Assembly: GCA_965116245.1 (NCBI GenBank) | Contig: OZ220497.1 | Span: 1,736,001 to 1,800,000 of the forward strand | Direction: 5' to 3' | DNA length: 64,000 nt | Source: Poriferisodalis sp965116245 | GTDB lineage: Bacteria > Actinomycetota > Acidimicrobiia > Acidimicrobiales > Poriferisodalaceae | Shown: piece by piece, positions 44,365-52,646 of the stretch | Numbering within the stretch: the first letter of the stretch is position 1 | Layout: each line of letters begins with the position of its first letter | Program-made: the position numbers and the translations under genes | Notes under the pieces: model-generated | The model's database searches: none | Told to the model about the DNA's origin: nothing | The model's input: only the letters and a program-made list of their open reading frames with translations

Positions 44365-44874
44365 ATGACTGAGGTCCAGCCGATACCCGCAGACAGACCG
44401 TTTGTGGTGCCGTACCTGACTATCGGCGCTCGCGTTGACGGTTCCCCAGGTGGAGCGGCCGACGCCATTGAGTGGTACACAGCGGCTTTCGGCGCGCAAG
44501 AGACCAATCGTCAGATGGCTCCTGGTGGCGACAAAGTGATGCACGCCGAGTTGGTGGTTGGCGATGGCTTGTTGTTTCTGGCGGACGACTTCCCGGAATG
44601 GTCGGGCGAAAGCTCAGCCCCCGTTGCGCTCAATGGTTCGACGGTCACACTGCATCGCTACGTCGTTGACTGCGACGCGACTATCGCCGCAGCCGTAGAG
44701 CTGGGCGCGGAAGTACTGATGCCGCCGCAGGACATGTTCTGGGGTGACCGCTTTGGCAGCATCCGTGACCCGTTCGGCCATAAGTGGTCCATTGCTACCC
44801 ACAAGCGCGATGTGGCTCCCGAAGAGATGGAGGCTGCGGCCGCCGCGATGTTCGAAGATGGACCTAGCCAATAG
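44365..44874 (+). CDS. VOC-fold (glyoxalase/PhnB-like) protein
   Basis: 169 residues from ATG 44365; the upstream open frame overlaps mmsA and is not family-like. PYLTIGARVDGSPGGAADAIEWYTAAFGAQETNRQM and MHAELVVGDGLLFLADDFPEW are the PhnB/VOC pattern, and the C-terminal WGDRFGSIRDPFGHKWSIATHK is highly characteristic. The metal-site residues are only partly kept, so it may be a binding or isomerase-like protein rather than a lyase. It lies 74 bp before the SDR gene and may be co-transcribed. Role unknown. Confidence 0.85.
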   Translation: MTEVQPIPADRPFVVPYLTIGARVDGSPGGAADAIEWYTAAFGAQETNRQMAPGGDKVMHAELVVGDGLLFLADDFPEWSGESSAPVALNGSTVTLHRYVVDCDATIAAAVELGAEVLMPPQDMFWGDRFGSIRDPFGHKWSIATHKRDVAPEEMEAAAAAMFEDGPSQ

Positions 44875-44948
44875 GCGAGTGAGACTTCGGGCTGCCAGAA
44901 TGCTCAAGTCGATACAGCCTGAGCAGTCCGAGACTAGGGGGAACATCT

Positions 44949-45890
44949 ATGGCGGTCACTGAGCTTGCTGGACGCATTGCGGTGGTAACCGGTGGCGGCA
45001 CCGGCATGGGTCGAGAGTTGGTGCGTCAGCTCACCTCGGCTGGCTGTCACGTGGCGACATGCGATCTGAACGCAGAGGAACTGAACCACACCGCAGCCGC
45101 AGCTAGTGGTAGCTCACGCGTCACCACGCATCTGTGCGATGTCAGCGACGCCGAGGCCGTGACGTCGTTCGCGTCTGAGGTGGCCGCACAGCACGACACC
45201 GATCAGATCAACCTTTTGTTCAACAACGCTGGTATCGGCGGCGGTGGCAGCTTCGTGATTGACGATCAGCGCGAGGCGTGGGACAGGACGTTTCAGGTGT
45301 GCTGGAACGGGGTGCTGAACTGCGCTCGAGCGTTCATGGAGCTGCTTGTGCGCTCCGATGCCGGTGCGATTGTCAATACCAGCAGCATCAATGGCTTCTG
45401 GGCGACGGTCGGTCCGGGATTGCCGCACACGTCTTATTGCGCCGCGAAGTTCGCGGTTAAAGGCTTCACGGAGGCTCTGATGCAGGACCTGGATTTGCAT
45501 GCTCCTCACGTCAGCGCGCACGTGGTCATGCCCGGCCACATAGGCACCTCCATAGCGCTGAACAGCTTTTCGATGCATGGAGTTGATATTCCGCTCTTTC
45601 GCAAGAACATGCAGGCCAGAGGTGTCAATCTTGACGGCTTCAGCGACGAGGAGATTGAGCAGCTAATCGAAGACCGCAACGTCAAGTTCCGTGATGACGC
45701 TCCGACGACGGCAGCGCAAGCGGCTGAGATCATCATCTCAGCGGTGCTGGCAGGCCAGTGGCGCATCTTGGTTGGCGACGACGCCGAGCTGATAGACGAG
45801 CGGGTTAGGGCCGATCCCGGGGCCGCCTACACGTCGGCGTTCTTTGAGTCGCTTCAGCAAGCGGGCCATCTGGGAGCGTTCGGGCGTTAG
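44949..45890 (+). CDS. Short-chain dehydrogenase/reductase
   Basis: 313 residues. TGGGTGMGRE (cofactor loop), NNAGIGGGG, the catalytic INTSSINGF and SYCAAKFAVKGF (Tyr and Lys) are complete. The shape, with a C-terminal extension ending EQLIEDRN...AAEIIISAVLAG, is common in actinobacterial 3-oxoacyl or steroid-type SDRs. AGGGGGAA is just upstream of the ATG. Sixteen bp separate it from the DmdA-like gene, so the two likely form an operon. Confidence 0.87.
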   Translation: MAVTELAGRIAVVTGGGTGMGRELVRQLTSAGCHVATCDLNAEELNHTAAAASGSSRVTTHLCDVSDAEAVTSFASEVAAQHDTDQINLLFNNAGIGGGGSFVIDDQREAWDRTFQVCWNGVLNCARAFMELLVRSDAGAIVNTSSINGFWATVGPGLPHTSYCAAKFAVKGFTEALMQDLDLHAPHVSAHVVMPGHIGTSIALNSFSMHGVDIPLFRKNMQARGVNLDGFSDEEIEQLIEDRNVKFRDDAPTTAAQAAEIIISAVLAGQWRILVGDDAELIDERVRADPGAAYTSAFFESLQQAGHLGAFGR

Positions 45891-45906
45891 CTGACTGGAC
45901 GAGCAG

Positions 45907-47043
45907 GTGGAGTTGATCGTCGGTCCCCGAACCAAGCTCACGCCGTTTACCGATCGTGCCGTATCGGCGGGCATGACCAAAGCGATGGTGTACAACCACA
46001 CGGTCCTGCCCATCAGCACAGACGACCCGGCGGCGGACTACCGAGCGCTAATTGAAGCAGCGGCGATCTGGGATGTCGGCTGCGAGCGACAGGTTCAGAT
46101 AGCAGGACCTGATGCCCACCGTTTGATTACCTACCTCTGTGCCCGGGACTTGCGTGACCTGCCGGTAGGTGTTGCCCGCTACTCACCGATGTGCGATCAC
46201 CAAGGCCGTTTGATCAATGATCCGATGGCGCTGCGGCTTGACGAATCCACGTTTTGGCTGTCGATCGCCGACAGCGATGTGCTGTTGTGGGTGCGTGCTG
46301 TGGCTGGTGAAGGTGCCTATGACGTGGACGTCACTGAGCCGGATGTTTGGCCGTTGGCTATCCAGGGCCCACGTGCCGAAGACGTGGTCGCTGCGGCATT
46401 GGGCGAATGGGTGCGAGCTGTTCGTTTTTTTCGGTTTAGGCGTCATGTGCAAGACAACATCCCGATGCTGGTATGTCGCTCGGGCTGGTCGGGCCAGGAT
46501 GGCTTTGAGCTGTTCTTGATGGACGGCAGCAAAGGCGAACGACTGTGGGACGTGGTGTGCGACGCAGGTCAGCCGTTCGGACTGAAGGTGGGTGCGCCCA
46601 ATCTGGCTGAACGAATGGAGAGCTTCTTGCTGTCTTTCGGCGGTGACACCGACCTCGAGACCGACCCCGACGAAGCTGGCATAGGACGCTTCGTTGACCT
46701 AGATGAAGATTCTGACGCCCGGCATGGCCATGAGTTCATAGGCAAGGCGGCTCTGCAAGCGAGGCGTGCCTCAGGCACTCAGCGCCGATTAGTCGGCCTA
46801 GTGATCGAAGGCGATCCTCCGACGCCGCTGCGTTCGCCTAAGGCCGTGCATGTTCCAGACGGGAGTCCGGTAGGCACGCTGCGAGCACTAACACGCTCGC
46901 CAAGATTCAACGCCAACATAGGCCTAGCACTGCTGAATCCACCATGGTTCAAGCCAGGCACCAATCTGCAAATCAGCCTCGACGGCACAAGCCGCAATGC
47001 AAGCACAACCCCGCTGCCATTCAATCTAAGCCTCGATAGCTGA
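45907..47043 (+). CDS. T-protein (GcvT) family protein, DmdA-like
   Basis: 378 residues, GTG start. The sequence has the folate-binding T-protein fold, with WLSIADSDVLLW, PLAIQGPRAEDVV and RSGWSGQDGFELFL. The opening (TPFTDRAVSAGM...VYNHTVLPIS) and WDVGCERQVQIAGPDA are closer to dimethylsulfoniopropionate demethylase DmdA than to glycine-cleavage T-protein, and no gcvH or gcvP is near. DmdA moves the DMSP methyl group to tetrahydrofolate. The assignment is from remembered family features; other folate-dependent demethylases remain possible. Confidence 0.7.
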   Translation: MELIVGPRTKLTPFTDRAVSAGMTKAMVYNHTVLPISTDDPAADYRALIEAAAIWDVGCERQVQIAGPDAHRLITYLCARDLRDLPVGVARYSPMCDHQGRLINDPMALRLDESTFWLSIADSDVLLWVRAVAGEGAYDVDVTEPDVWPLAIQGPRAEDVVAAALGEWVRAVRFFRFRRHVQDNIPMLVCRSGWSGQDGFELFLMDGSKGERLWDVVCDAGQPFGLKVGAPNLAERMESFLLSFGGDTDLETDPDEAGIGRFVDLDEDSDARHGHEFIGKAALQARRASGTQRRLVGLVIEGDPPTPLRSPKAVHVPDGSPVGTLRALTRSPRFNANIGLALLNPPWFKPGTNLQISLDGTSRNASTTPLPFNLSLDS

Positions 47044-47390
47044 TCCTGCCTAGAGTCACCAGCGCTCAGTGCTGTGGTCAATGCGCATAGCCAGACTTGT
47101 CATCGAGTGAGACTTGACGTAACGATCCGATTCACGGCCTACACCAACTGCGTCCGACGTGCTTTAGCGCACGACAGCGAGTGTCATCGCCTCTGGCGAA
47201 CCTCTGCAGCTCAGTGAATCCGCGCGCGTTTTCGGTTCTACGCGCGACTGGTTGACGCTGCGGCTTGACCGCACAAATTCGGCCTGTGCCCTTGAAAATA
47301 AAGCGTATTGGGCGGTGTCGGCACCGCCGCTCCTGGCGACGAGCGCCTCACGCGTTTGCATCGAGCTCGCGTTTGCGCGGTACTTGCGCT

Positions 47391-47527
47391 CGTCCAAACC
47401 AATCGCGTGCCCTTCTACGGGCCGTGCCAGCCGCTAGGCGCGGAGACTTTGCCTTGCATGGGTTCCCTCCTAGCGGCTGGCGCGGTTGGTTTGGACGCTC
47501 ACCTTGTCTCCCGCTAGGAGGGAACCC
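47391..47527 (+). promoter_or_regulatory. Leader with two mutually exclusive hairpins over a Shine-Dalgarno
   Basis: Hairpin I: CGTCCAAACCAA (47391-47402) pairs with TTGGTTTGGACG (47486-47497), and inside it CCAGCCGCTAGG (47427-47438) pairs with CCTAGCGGCTGG (47469-47480). Hairpin II: 47460-47476 pairs perfectly over 17 bp with 47511-47527 and includes the AGGAGG at 47516-47521. Both hairpins need 47469-47476, so they cannot form together. Hairpin II would hide the ribosome site of the ATG at 47532; hairpin I would free it. This looks like a riboswitch-type or attenuator platform, but no known aptamer is recognised. The rest of the 47044-47531 gap shows no gene. Confidence 0.55.
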
Positions 47528-47531
47528 GCCC

Positions 47532-48764
47532 ATGTCGCAACAAATCGGTGTGTCCAAGATAACTATGGCAGTACTTGTGATGACATGTCTACTGCTGTCA
47601 TCGTTAGTGTTAATAGAGCTGCCACATAGCGCGGCGCACACGTACACAAAGTAGCGCTGCTCCTACGACCCCTACGCCGGTGCATAGTGTTGGCTTGAGA
47701 ACGTCGACCACTCTCACGACCCGCCCACTCACGAGGATCTCTGGGGAACCACAACGACTACTACGCGACCGAAGCCTCAGAAGCCCAGCCACGAGGATCT
47801 CTGGGGAACCACCACAACAGTAGCGCCGACAACAACTAGATACAGACTACCAACAACAACAACAACAACAACTACTACAAGATATGTGCAGCCAACGACC
47901 ACGACTACCAGGCCTAGGCCAGTGACTACAACAACCAGATATGTGCCGCCACCGCCGACAACAAGATACGTGCCACCCCCAACTACCAAGTATGTTCCAC
48001 CCCCACCCACGACCAGATACGTACCACCGCAAACCACCACGATGACCCAATATCAGTCCAGATTTTGTACCTCATCTCTGCGCGAGCAGCGGTTTCACAA
48101 CCATAATCGCTCAGTCGCGTGCCACCGCGACACGGATGCGCATTGCAGGCGTGGAGAACACCAGCACACGCATGGAAAAGGTAGCTGTTACTACTACGCA
48201 ACGCCCCATTGTGATGCTATGGAACACCAACATGTACATGGAACGGGCAACTGCCACCACCCGTTCTACACGCAAGCAGGGCACGCTCATACCGCTGACA
48301 GTAGTTGGGACAGCCTGACGCCTCTGGAAAAATGGGTTATTATTTCGGCGACTTGTACTGCGATGGCTTTCGTAGCGACTAAGGCTGCTGTCATTGCGAG
48401 GCTAGTTACACTAGCGCGACCCAGCTTGACCGCTACCGCTTGCAGCGGACTGGTAGCTACTGCCGAGACACTCATGCCCGCTGCCGCAGCTACCACATAC
48501 ACAACTACAACTACTACGACCACCGCAGCACTTCAGCAGCAGGCTCCAGAGCGTTCAGATACTACTATTTCTATTGTGGACTATTCGGCATTTGGGACGT
48601 ATAGGGATTGTCACGAAGCTGGTGGTTGGAAGCGTAGCAAGACTAACCCGAACGGTGAACGGTACCCAATTGTCCCGGCCACTGACTACAGCTATATGGG
48701 CGGCAGAATGCTCTACGAAGATTGTGTATCGCCGACTACAACGGCAGCGCCTGATCCTCAATAG
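47532..48764 (+). pseudogene. His/Cys-rich secreted protein with two in-frame TAG codons
   Basis: ATG 47532 has AGGAGG 10 nt upstream and begins a clear signal peptide (hydrophobic core about residues 12-28), but the frame meets TAG at 47652-47654 and again at 47685-47687. Beyond them the same frame stays open for 359 codons and looks coding: two copies of HEDLWGTTTT (coded by a repeated block at 47731 and 47791), Thr/Pro linkers, then the His/Cys domain. No frameshift is needed, only the two stops. Either the gene is dead, or UAG is read through, or the sequence has errors. Neighbouring small genes also carry in-frame stops, which favours decay. Confidence 0.6.
47886..48764 (+). CDS. Body of the His/Cys-rich, Thr-linker protein (open part)
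   Basis: This is the longest stop-free part with a start codon (GTG 47886). It has (V/Y)-P-P-(P)-TT-(R/K)-Y linker repeats to about residue 50. A His/Cys-rich region (about 80-140) carries two related EHQH-x-HG-x-G-x-C units, a likely metal-binding fold. One membrane helix follows at about 149-170 (WVIISATCTAMAFVATKAAVIA), then a second Thr linker and a conserved-looking tail with two Cys. Without the upstream signal peptide its topology is unclear. Function unknown; metal binding is inferred from composition only. Confidence 0.55.
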   Translation: MQPTTTTTRPRPVTTTTRYVPPPPTTRYVPPPTTKYVPPPPTTRYVPPQTTTMTQYQSRFCTSSLREQRFHNHNRSVACHRDTDAHCRRGEHQHTHGKGSCYYYATPHCDAMEHQHVHGTGNCHHPFYTQAGHAHTADSSWDSLTPLEKWVIISATCTAMAFVATKAAVIARLVTLARPSLTATACSGLVATAETLMPAAAATTYTTTTTTTTAALQQQAPERSDTTISIVDYSAFGTYRDCHEAGGWKRSKTNPNGERYPIVPATDYSYMGGRMLYEDCVSPTTTAAPDPQ

Positions 48765-48828
48765 CTTCTAGATCCGTTGCCTATTTTCAATATGCCGGAC
48801 CAGTATCAACGATAGAGATGAATTTGTA

Positions 48829-49125
48829 GTGATGTGGAGGAAGCTAGCCGATAATGGTAACCGACGCAATCAACGATGCGCTTACACACGCGACGCGTCT
48901 GATCGTCATGTTGCGCAGTCGATTGAGTACAGTTCTATGGTTGAACACTTGACGTCTCATGCTGACATCGCTGACCGAGATTTCGCATCTCAGGGGCGAC
49001 ACTTTTCCCGGATCGTCGGGAATCCAATAACAGGTACAGGTTACCATTTGCGAGTGATCGTCTCTGCCTACTCGTCAGTACGTGATGGATGGTCCCATAA
49101 GCGCGTGTTCACATTTTGGAGATGA
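48829..49125 (+). other. Doubtful 98-codon open frame
   Basis: The only sizeable frame in the 411-bp gap 48765-49175. It starts at GTG, has no clear Shine-Dalgarno, no membrane segment and no motif I recognise, and its composition is unlike the coding frames around it. It may be decayed sequence. Nothing else is seen in the gap apart from the promoter at its end. Confidence 0.2.
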
Positions 49126-49163
49126 TGCGGTAGTGGTCCTTGCATCGCGTCGTCCGACTAGTC

Positions 49164-49175
49164 TATACTACGGCT
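49164..49175 (+). promoter_or_regulatory. -10 element 6 nt before ATG (copy 1, leaderless)
   Basis: TATACT (49164-49169) is followed by exactly 6 nt and ATG 49176, placing the expected transcription start on the start codon. The same spacing occurs at four other small genes in this island. Confidence 0.55.
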
Positions 49176-49448
49176 ATGTTCAAGATACTATTTTAGATAC
49201 GATGGCCGGAACCAAAGAGCAGCGGTGAGCGCGTTGTTGTCACAGTTACATCGTTTCTGTGGATGCTCCTGCTATTGTGGCTTCTGTACTTCCATATTCG
49301 ACCTTTGGTGCAGAATCTAGAGTGGGGCGCTGTTCTCATGCTCCCGACATATGTCTTGACCTGGGCAATTTTTGAAGCTATTGTTTTGCTGTGTTGGACC
49401 GCGTGGATCCGCTACGGTCGACCCAGAGCCAGGAATAGGTGTGATTAA
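49176..49448 (+). pseudogene. Small two-helix membrane protein, copy 1, interrupted by TAG
   Basis: Reads MFKILF, then TAG at codon 7 (49194-49196), then IRWPEPKSSGER and two membrane helices to WIRYGRPRARNRCD. It aligns over its whole length with the intact copy 3 (KAVFGLRWPEPRS...WVRYGRPGAEN), so the single stop replaces the residue that is Gly or Ser in the other copies. Only the stop breaks the frame. An internal ATG at 49263 could still give a 61-residue piece. Function unknown. Confidence 0.6.
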
Positions 49449-49695
49449 TTCCTGTCATGATCTTGGCGTGGATGGCTCTTGTGACATGTTGGTCTGCGTG
49501 GGTTCGCTGCGCTCAACCGAACTTCACGACGAACTCCCTCTCACATCATCGAAGATCTACTAACGGGAATCAATTGGGAATATGGAGTCGACGTTCCTGC
49601 CTACGTTCCAGTGTTCGCCTAATGGTCTGACATCCCCCAACGTACACTCTGGAAATGACCCAATCACGGTACCTACGCCCAGTCCTTTTACCAGC

Positions 49696-49707
49696 TATAC
49701 TAGAGTG
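49696..49707 (+). promoter_or_regulatory. -10 element 6 nt before ATG (copy 2, leaderless)
   Basis: TATACT (49696-49701), six nt, ATG 49708. The preceding CCAGC is shared with copy 3, showing that the promoter was duplicated with the gene. Confidence 0.55.
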
Positions 49708-49968
49708 ATGTTCAAGATAGCACTTAGCTTGAGGTGGCCCAATCCGCGGAACAGACGCGAACGTATCGGTTTCTGGACATGAGTATTCCTGTTGGGGTAT
49801 CTGGTCTCTTGGCTGCAAATGCGCATCATCGGACCGTGGGATTTGAGTTTGGTATGGATCGTGGTATGCGGAGCTGTCATTTGTTTGTCAGCATGCGCTA
49901 TACTCGGCTTGAGCTGGGCTGCATGGGTCTGTTACGGGCGACCCAGATCCGAGGGTAACTATGACTGA
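49708..49968 (+). pseudogene. Small two-helix membrane protein, copy 2, interrupted by TGA
   Basis: Reads MFKIALSLRWPNPRNRRER and on to codon 24, then TGA at 49780-49782, then two membrane helices and AAWVCYGRPRSEGNYD to the true end. Same family as copies 1 and 3, with the N-terminal LRWP-x-PR and C-terminal W-(V/I)-x-YGRP hallmarks. The frame is intact apart from the one stop. In a normal code it is dead; TGA recoding is not supported by anything else seen. Confidence 0.6.
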
Positions 49969-50145
49969 GCTTGTCTTGCTTTCGGAGGCCAACACATCGC
50001 GGCCGTTAGCTTGTGTAGCGCGGCTGAGCCCGTCAGTAGAAGTGCAATTGTTCAGGATCCGCGCCGAGACTTCGGTATCCGTTCCTGGTGCCGTGTGACA
50101 GCTACGTCAGCCTTGCGGGGAGAGCTTCTGATGATGACCACCAGC

Positions 50146-50157
50146 TATACTCAGACC
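50146..50157 (+). promoter_or_regulatory. -10 element 6 nt before ATG (copy 3, leaderless)
   Basis: TATACT (50146-50151), six nt, ATG 50158. No Shine-Dalgarno is present upstream, in line with a leaderless mRNA. Confidence 0.55.
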
Positions 50158-50418
50158 ATGCTCAAGGCAGTATTCGGCTTGCGGTGGCCTGAGCCGCGTA
50201 GCCAAAGGGAACGCACTGCTTTTGCGATTGCAAGGGTTTTTTCAATAATGCTGCCATTATGGCTAATGTATTACGCGATCGGGCGGCGAGTTGAGAGTTT
50301 CCTGTGGTTTGTTGCATGGAGCATCGCAGCAGGCGTGTTGGTATGCGTTGCACTCGGGTTGGGTTGGACTGTATGGGTTCGATACGGGCGACCCGGAGCC
50401 GAGAATGAGAACGACTAG
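50158..50418 (+). CDS. Small two-helix membrane protein, copy 3 (intact)
   Basis: 86 residues, the only uninterrupted member of the three-copy family. N-terminal MLKAVFGLRWPEPRSQRER is basic and cytoplasmic by the positive-inside rule; two helices follow (about 26-43 and 50-72), and the C-terminus WVRYGRPGAENEND returns to the cytoplasm. ATG 50158 is chosen because the paralogues start at the same point behind the same TATACT. The frame upstream (to 50011) is not homologous. No known family recognised. Next to it is a dead ISL3 element. Confidence 0.65.
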   Translation: MLKAVFGLRWPEPRSQRERTAFAIARVFSIMLPLWLMYYAIGRRVESFLWFVAWSIAAGVLVCVALGLGWTVWVRYGRPGAENEND

Positions 50419-50464
50419 TATTGTGTAGAGTTCGGCGCCGAATCTAGTGCGGCAGTGGCCCTGT

Positions 50465-51776
50465 TTAGCGGCTCTTCCGGTTTTGGCGGGATTTGTTGGT
50501 GGGGAGTAGGTTACTGTTGGGTTTGTCTGCGTAGAGGAGTGCTCGGATTCGCCAGTTGCGGTGTTTGGTGATTCCGAACGCGACTCGTTTGACTCGTTTG
50601 GGGAGGTTGTTGATGGCTTCGGTGGGGCCGTTGGAGACGCGGCTGGCGTGCCAAGCGCAGACTTGGTGTCGCCAGCGCAGCAGACTCCTCCCAAGGAGGT
50701 GCGCTTGGGGTGGGTGGTCGGGGTCTTGGAGATCGCGACCGAGGCGGGTCACGAACTTGAGCGCTAAGTCTGGGTCGGTGTGTTCGTAGATTGAGCGCAC
50801 GACTTGTTAGGCGTGCCACATCGTTCTGACGTCCCCGTGGGGGTCACCCGCCGCGAGGAGGCCTAACAGTCTGGAGCGGCCCTTGTCGTTGAGAGGTTCA
50901 TCGGCTTCTGTTAGTAGTCGGCGGGCTTGATACAGCGGATCGTTCTTGCGGCCACGATGTCCGAAGGTCTCGTTTTGGACTCTGCGGCGGCATTCATCGA
51001 GACGAGTGTTAGCGAGCTTCTGCATACCGAACGGGTCCGGTGATGTGGGTGGCGTCAGCCTGCCCCGTGTTGAGCACCGTGCGGTAGGGGCCCGACAGGT
51101 CGAGCGTCGCCCATTGGATCGTTCGCCGCCACTGCGCTGGCCGCTGCGCGAGCCATTGTGCTGACCTGGGTTGTCGCGGCCCTCAACCACGTCGAGGAGC
51201 TGACCAGTGGCGACGTCGACGGTCTGAGTCGACCACCGCCGGGGTACCGAACCGGCCGGTGCGGGCGCGCAGTGTTTCGTCCATTCCTATCGCTTCTACA
51301 TCGCCGAACCGGTTCGGGTCGTCCATCAGCACTTCGCCATAGGCAACTACGGCGTCCATCATCGGATGCCCATCTTGCGCCCAGCTCAGCTGCAACATCA
51401 CACACCGTACGGGCCCTGCCTTGCTACCTGGACGGTGGCCCACCGTCCAGCCCGATCGGTTAGCCGATGACGTGGCGCCGCTATCGCCGCGCACGTCTCA
51501 GTGAACGAACCCGCACCGCATCCACTGGCGCAACACACAACGGATCTTGGGTCACACCAACACAGTCGGCCGACCGAAACACGGCAAATCAGCATGATCA
51601 ATGTCGCCGCGGTCTTTCACGTTCACTGCTCCGCCGCATCCGCTGCAGGCCGGATACGGCAGGCTGGTCTCGATCTTCTCCCGAAGTCCGCCTAGGTCGG
51701 TTTCGGTGACTTCAAGGACTGCCACATCAGCCAAACCGACTAGCAACTCACACATAGGCGTAGGATCTACAGACAC
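50465..51776 (-). pseudogene. ISL3-family transposase, broken
   Basis: Pieces of one transposase are found in order on the minus strand. They are an N-terminal zinc-finger part with CSGCGG (to 51552), CAAIAAPRHRLTDRAGRWAT (about 51500), DDPNRFGDVEAIGMDETL (about 51300), DPFGMQKLANTRLDECRRRVQNETFGHRGRK (about 50950) and NGPTEAINN-x-(6)-RVAFGI (about 50580). The pieces change frame at least three times and a TAA interrupts the last part at 50805-50807. The element is certainly inactive. Full length would be about 430 residues. Confidence 0.88.
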
Positions 51777-51883
51777 AGGGGCTCCAGACTCCGCGTTTCG
51801 ACAGCACCGATTCTGCGAGCCCTTTTCCCGCGTCTCACCCAGACCCGATCAGGTCACGAGACCCCGCTCAGTCCGGAAGAGCC
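50470..51883 (-). mobile_element. ISL3-family insertion sequence remnant
   Basis: Terminal inverted repeats GGCTCTTCCGG (50470-50480) and CCGGAAGAGCC (51873-51883) are perfect for 11 bp and about 17 of 21 further in, bounding about 1.4 kb, a normal ISL3 size. No 8-bp target duplication is seen, so it is old or was rearranged. The transposase stop codon lies 3-5 nt outside the left end. A small membrane gene begins about 20 bp beyond the right end. Confidence 0.75.
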
Positions 51884-51891
51884 CAATTGAC

Positions 51892-51903
51892 TACTCTGAG
51901 GTC
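51892..51903 (+). promoter_or_regulatory. -10 element 6 nt before GTG (leaderless)
   Basis: TACTCT (51892-51897), six nt, GTG 51904. Same geometry as the three-copy family. The element lies 9 nt outside the IS end. Confidence 0.45.
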
Positions 51904-52272
51904 GTGATTCTTGCCGAGACGAAGCGGCCTAGGGCCACGATATTGGGCAATGTTGTGTTTTGCACATTCCACCTCGTTATCGGCTATGTCGCGTTTGTGC
52001 TGACACCGCCCGGCCAAACACTCAGCGCTTACTTGATTGGTTATGCAACGCTTGTCGGAATCATCGCTCTGTGGAGTGGCCGCGATTTGCGAGAGCGAGT
52101 GGTTGGCGTTTTAGCCGTGTTGACAGCGCTGGCAGTGGGATTGCAGTGTCAGCGGTTGCCTGGAATATGGCCGCTTGTGACGATGTTTCTTGTGTTCCCA
52201 GCGATCGCCTTTGCGTTTGCAGCATGGCGGTACCGACGCACGCCTAGAGCATCCGTAGAAGCCGCTGCGTGA
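51904..52272 (+). CDS. Small four-helix membrane protein, family B copy 1
   Basis: 122 residues from GTG 51904. Four hydrophobic segments (about 15-33, 43-58, 70-85, 92-110) follow a basic start (ETKRPRA); the loop GRDLRERVVGVLAVLT and tail WRYRRTPRASVE are shared with the gene at 54443 (GRDVSERIFGALTVLT, MHRRTPSVRS). The open frame reaches back through the IS end, but the promoter-start geometry supports 51904. Family unknown; paralogy with 54443 is seen directly. Confidence 0.6.
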   Translation: MILAETKRPRATILGNVVFCTFHLVIGYVAFVLTPPGQTLSAYLIGYATLVGIIALWSGRDLRERVVGVLAVLTALAVGLQCQRLPGIWPLVTMFLVFPAIAFAFAAWRYRRTPRASVEAAA

Positions 52273-52646
52273 AGCCAGTAGTTCATTGGCACAGTTGGCT
52301 GGTGCATATTTGAGTGCTGGGCGGAGCCATGGCAGTATTCGTAGATGGCGCAGCACAGCTTGGCGTTTACGCGCCGCTACCAACTGACATTGACGGGCCG
52401 CGGTGCAATAGCAGTAACGGCGCATCTTCTTTTGGAGTTTCTCGGCACGATGCTGCCACCAGCTCCTGCCACTAAGAGTCTTCTAGAAGTCTGGGCAATA
52501 CCGGAACACTGGCGAGCGCTAGTCCGATAAGATCTACTCGGCACACCTAGTAGCGGCGCGATAATTTCAAACAACGTCGGATGTCTCGCCTGTGCCGGTA
52601 TCGCATAATACAAGGCATGGGGTGCGCCGTGGCGGCGCGGTTAGCT
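52273..52646. other. Gap without recognisable gene
   Basis: Between family B copy 1 and the HNH gene. One 61-codon frame (52345-52530, plus) has no Shine-Dalgarno or motif and is not called. No repeat, tRNA or clear terminator is seen. Confidence 0.5.

Noticed and set aside
47777..48040. Val/Gly-rich minus-strand gene
   Set aside because: It is the antisense of the Thr/Pro linker codons of the His/Cys-rich protein; same for the poly-Val frame at 1759-2004.
49708..49968. General UGA/UAG recoding in this organism
   Set aside because: All core genes end normally at TAA, TAG or TGA and none contains in-frame stops; only the decaying island does.
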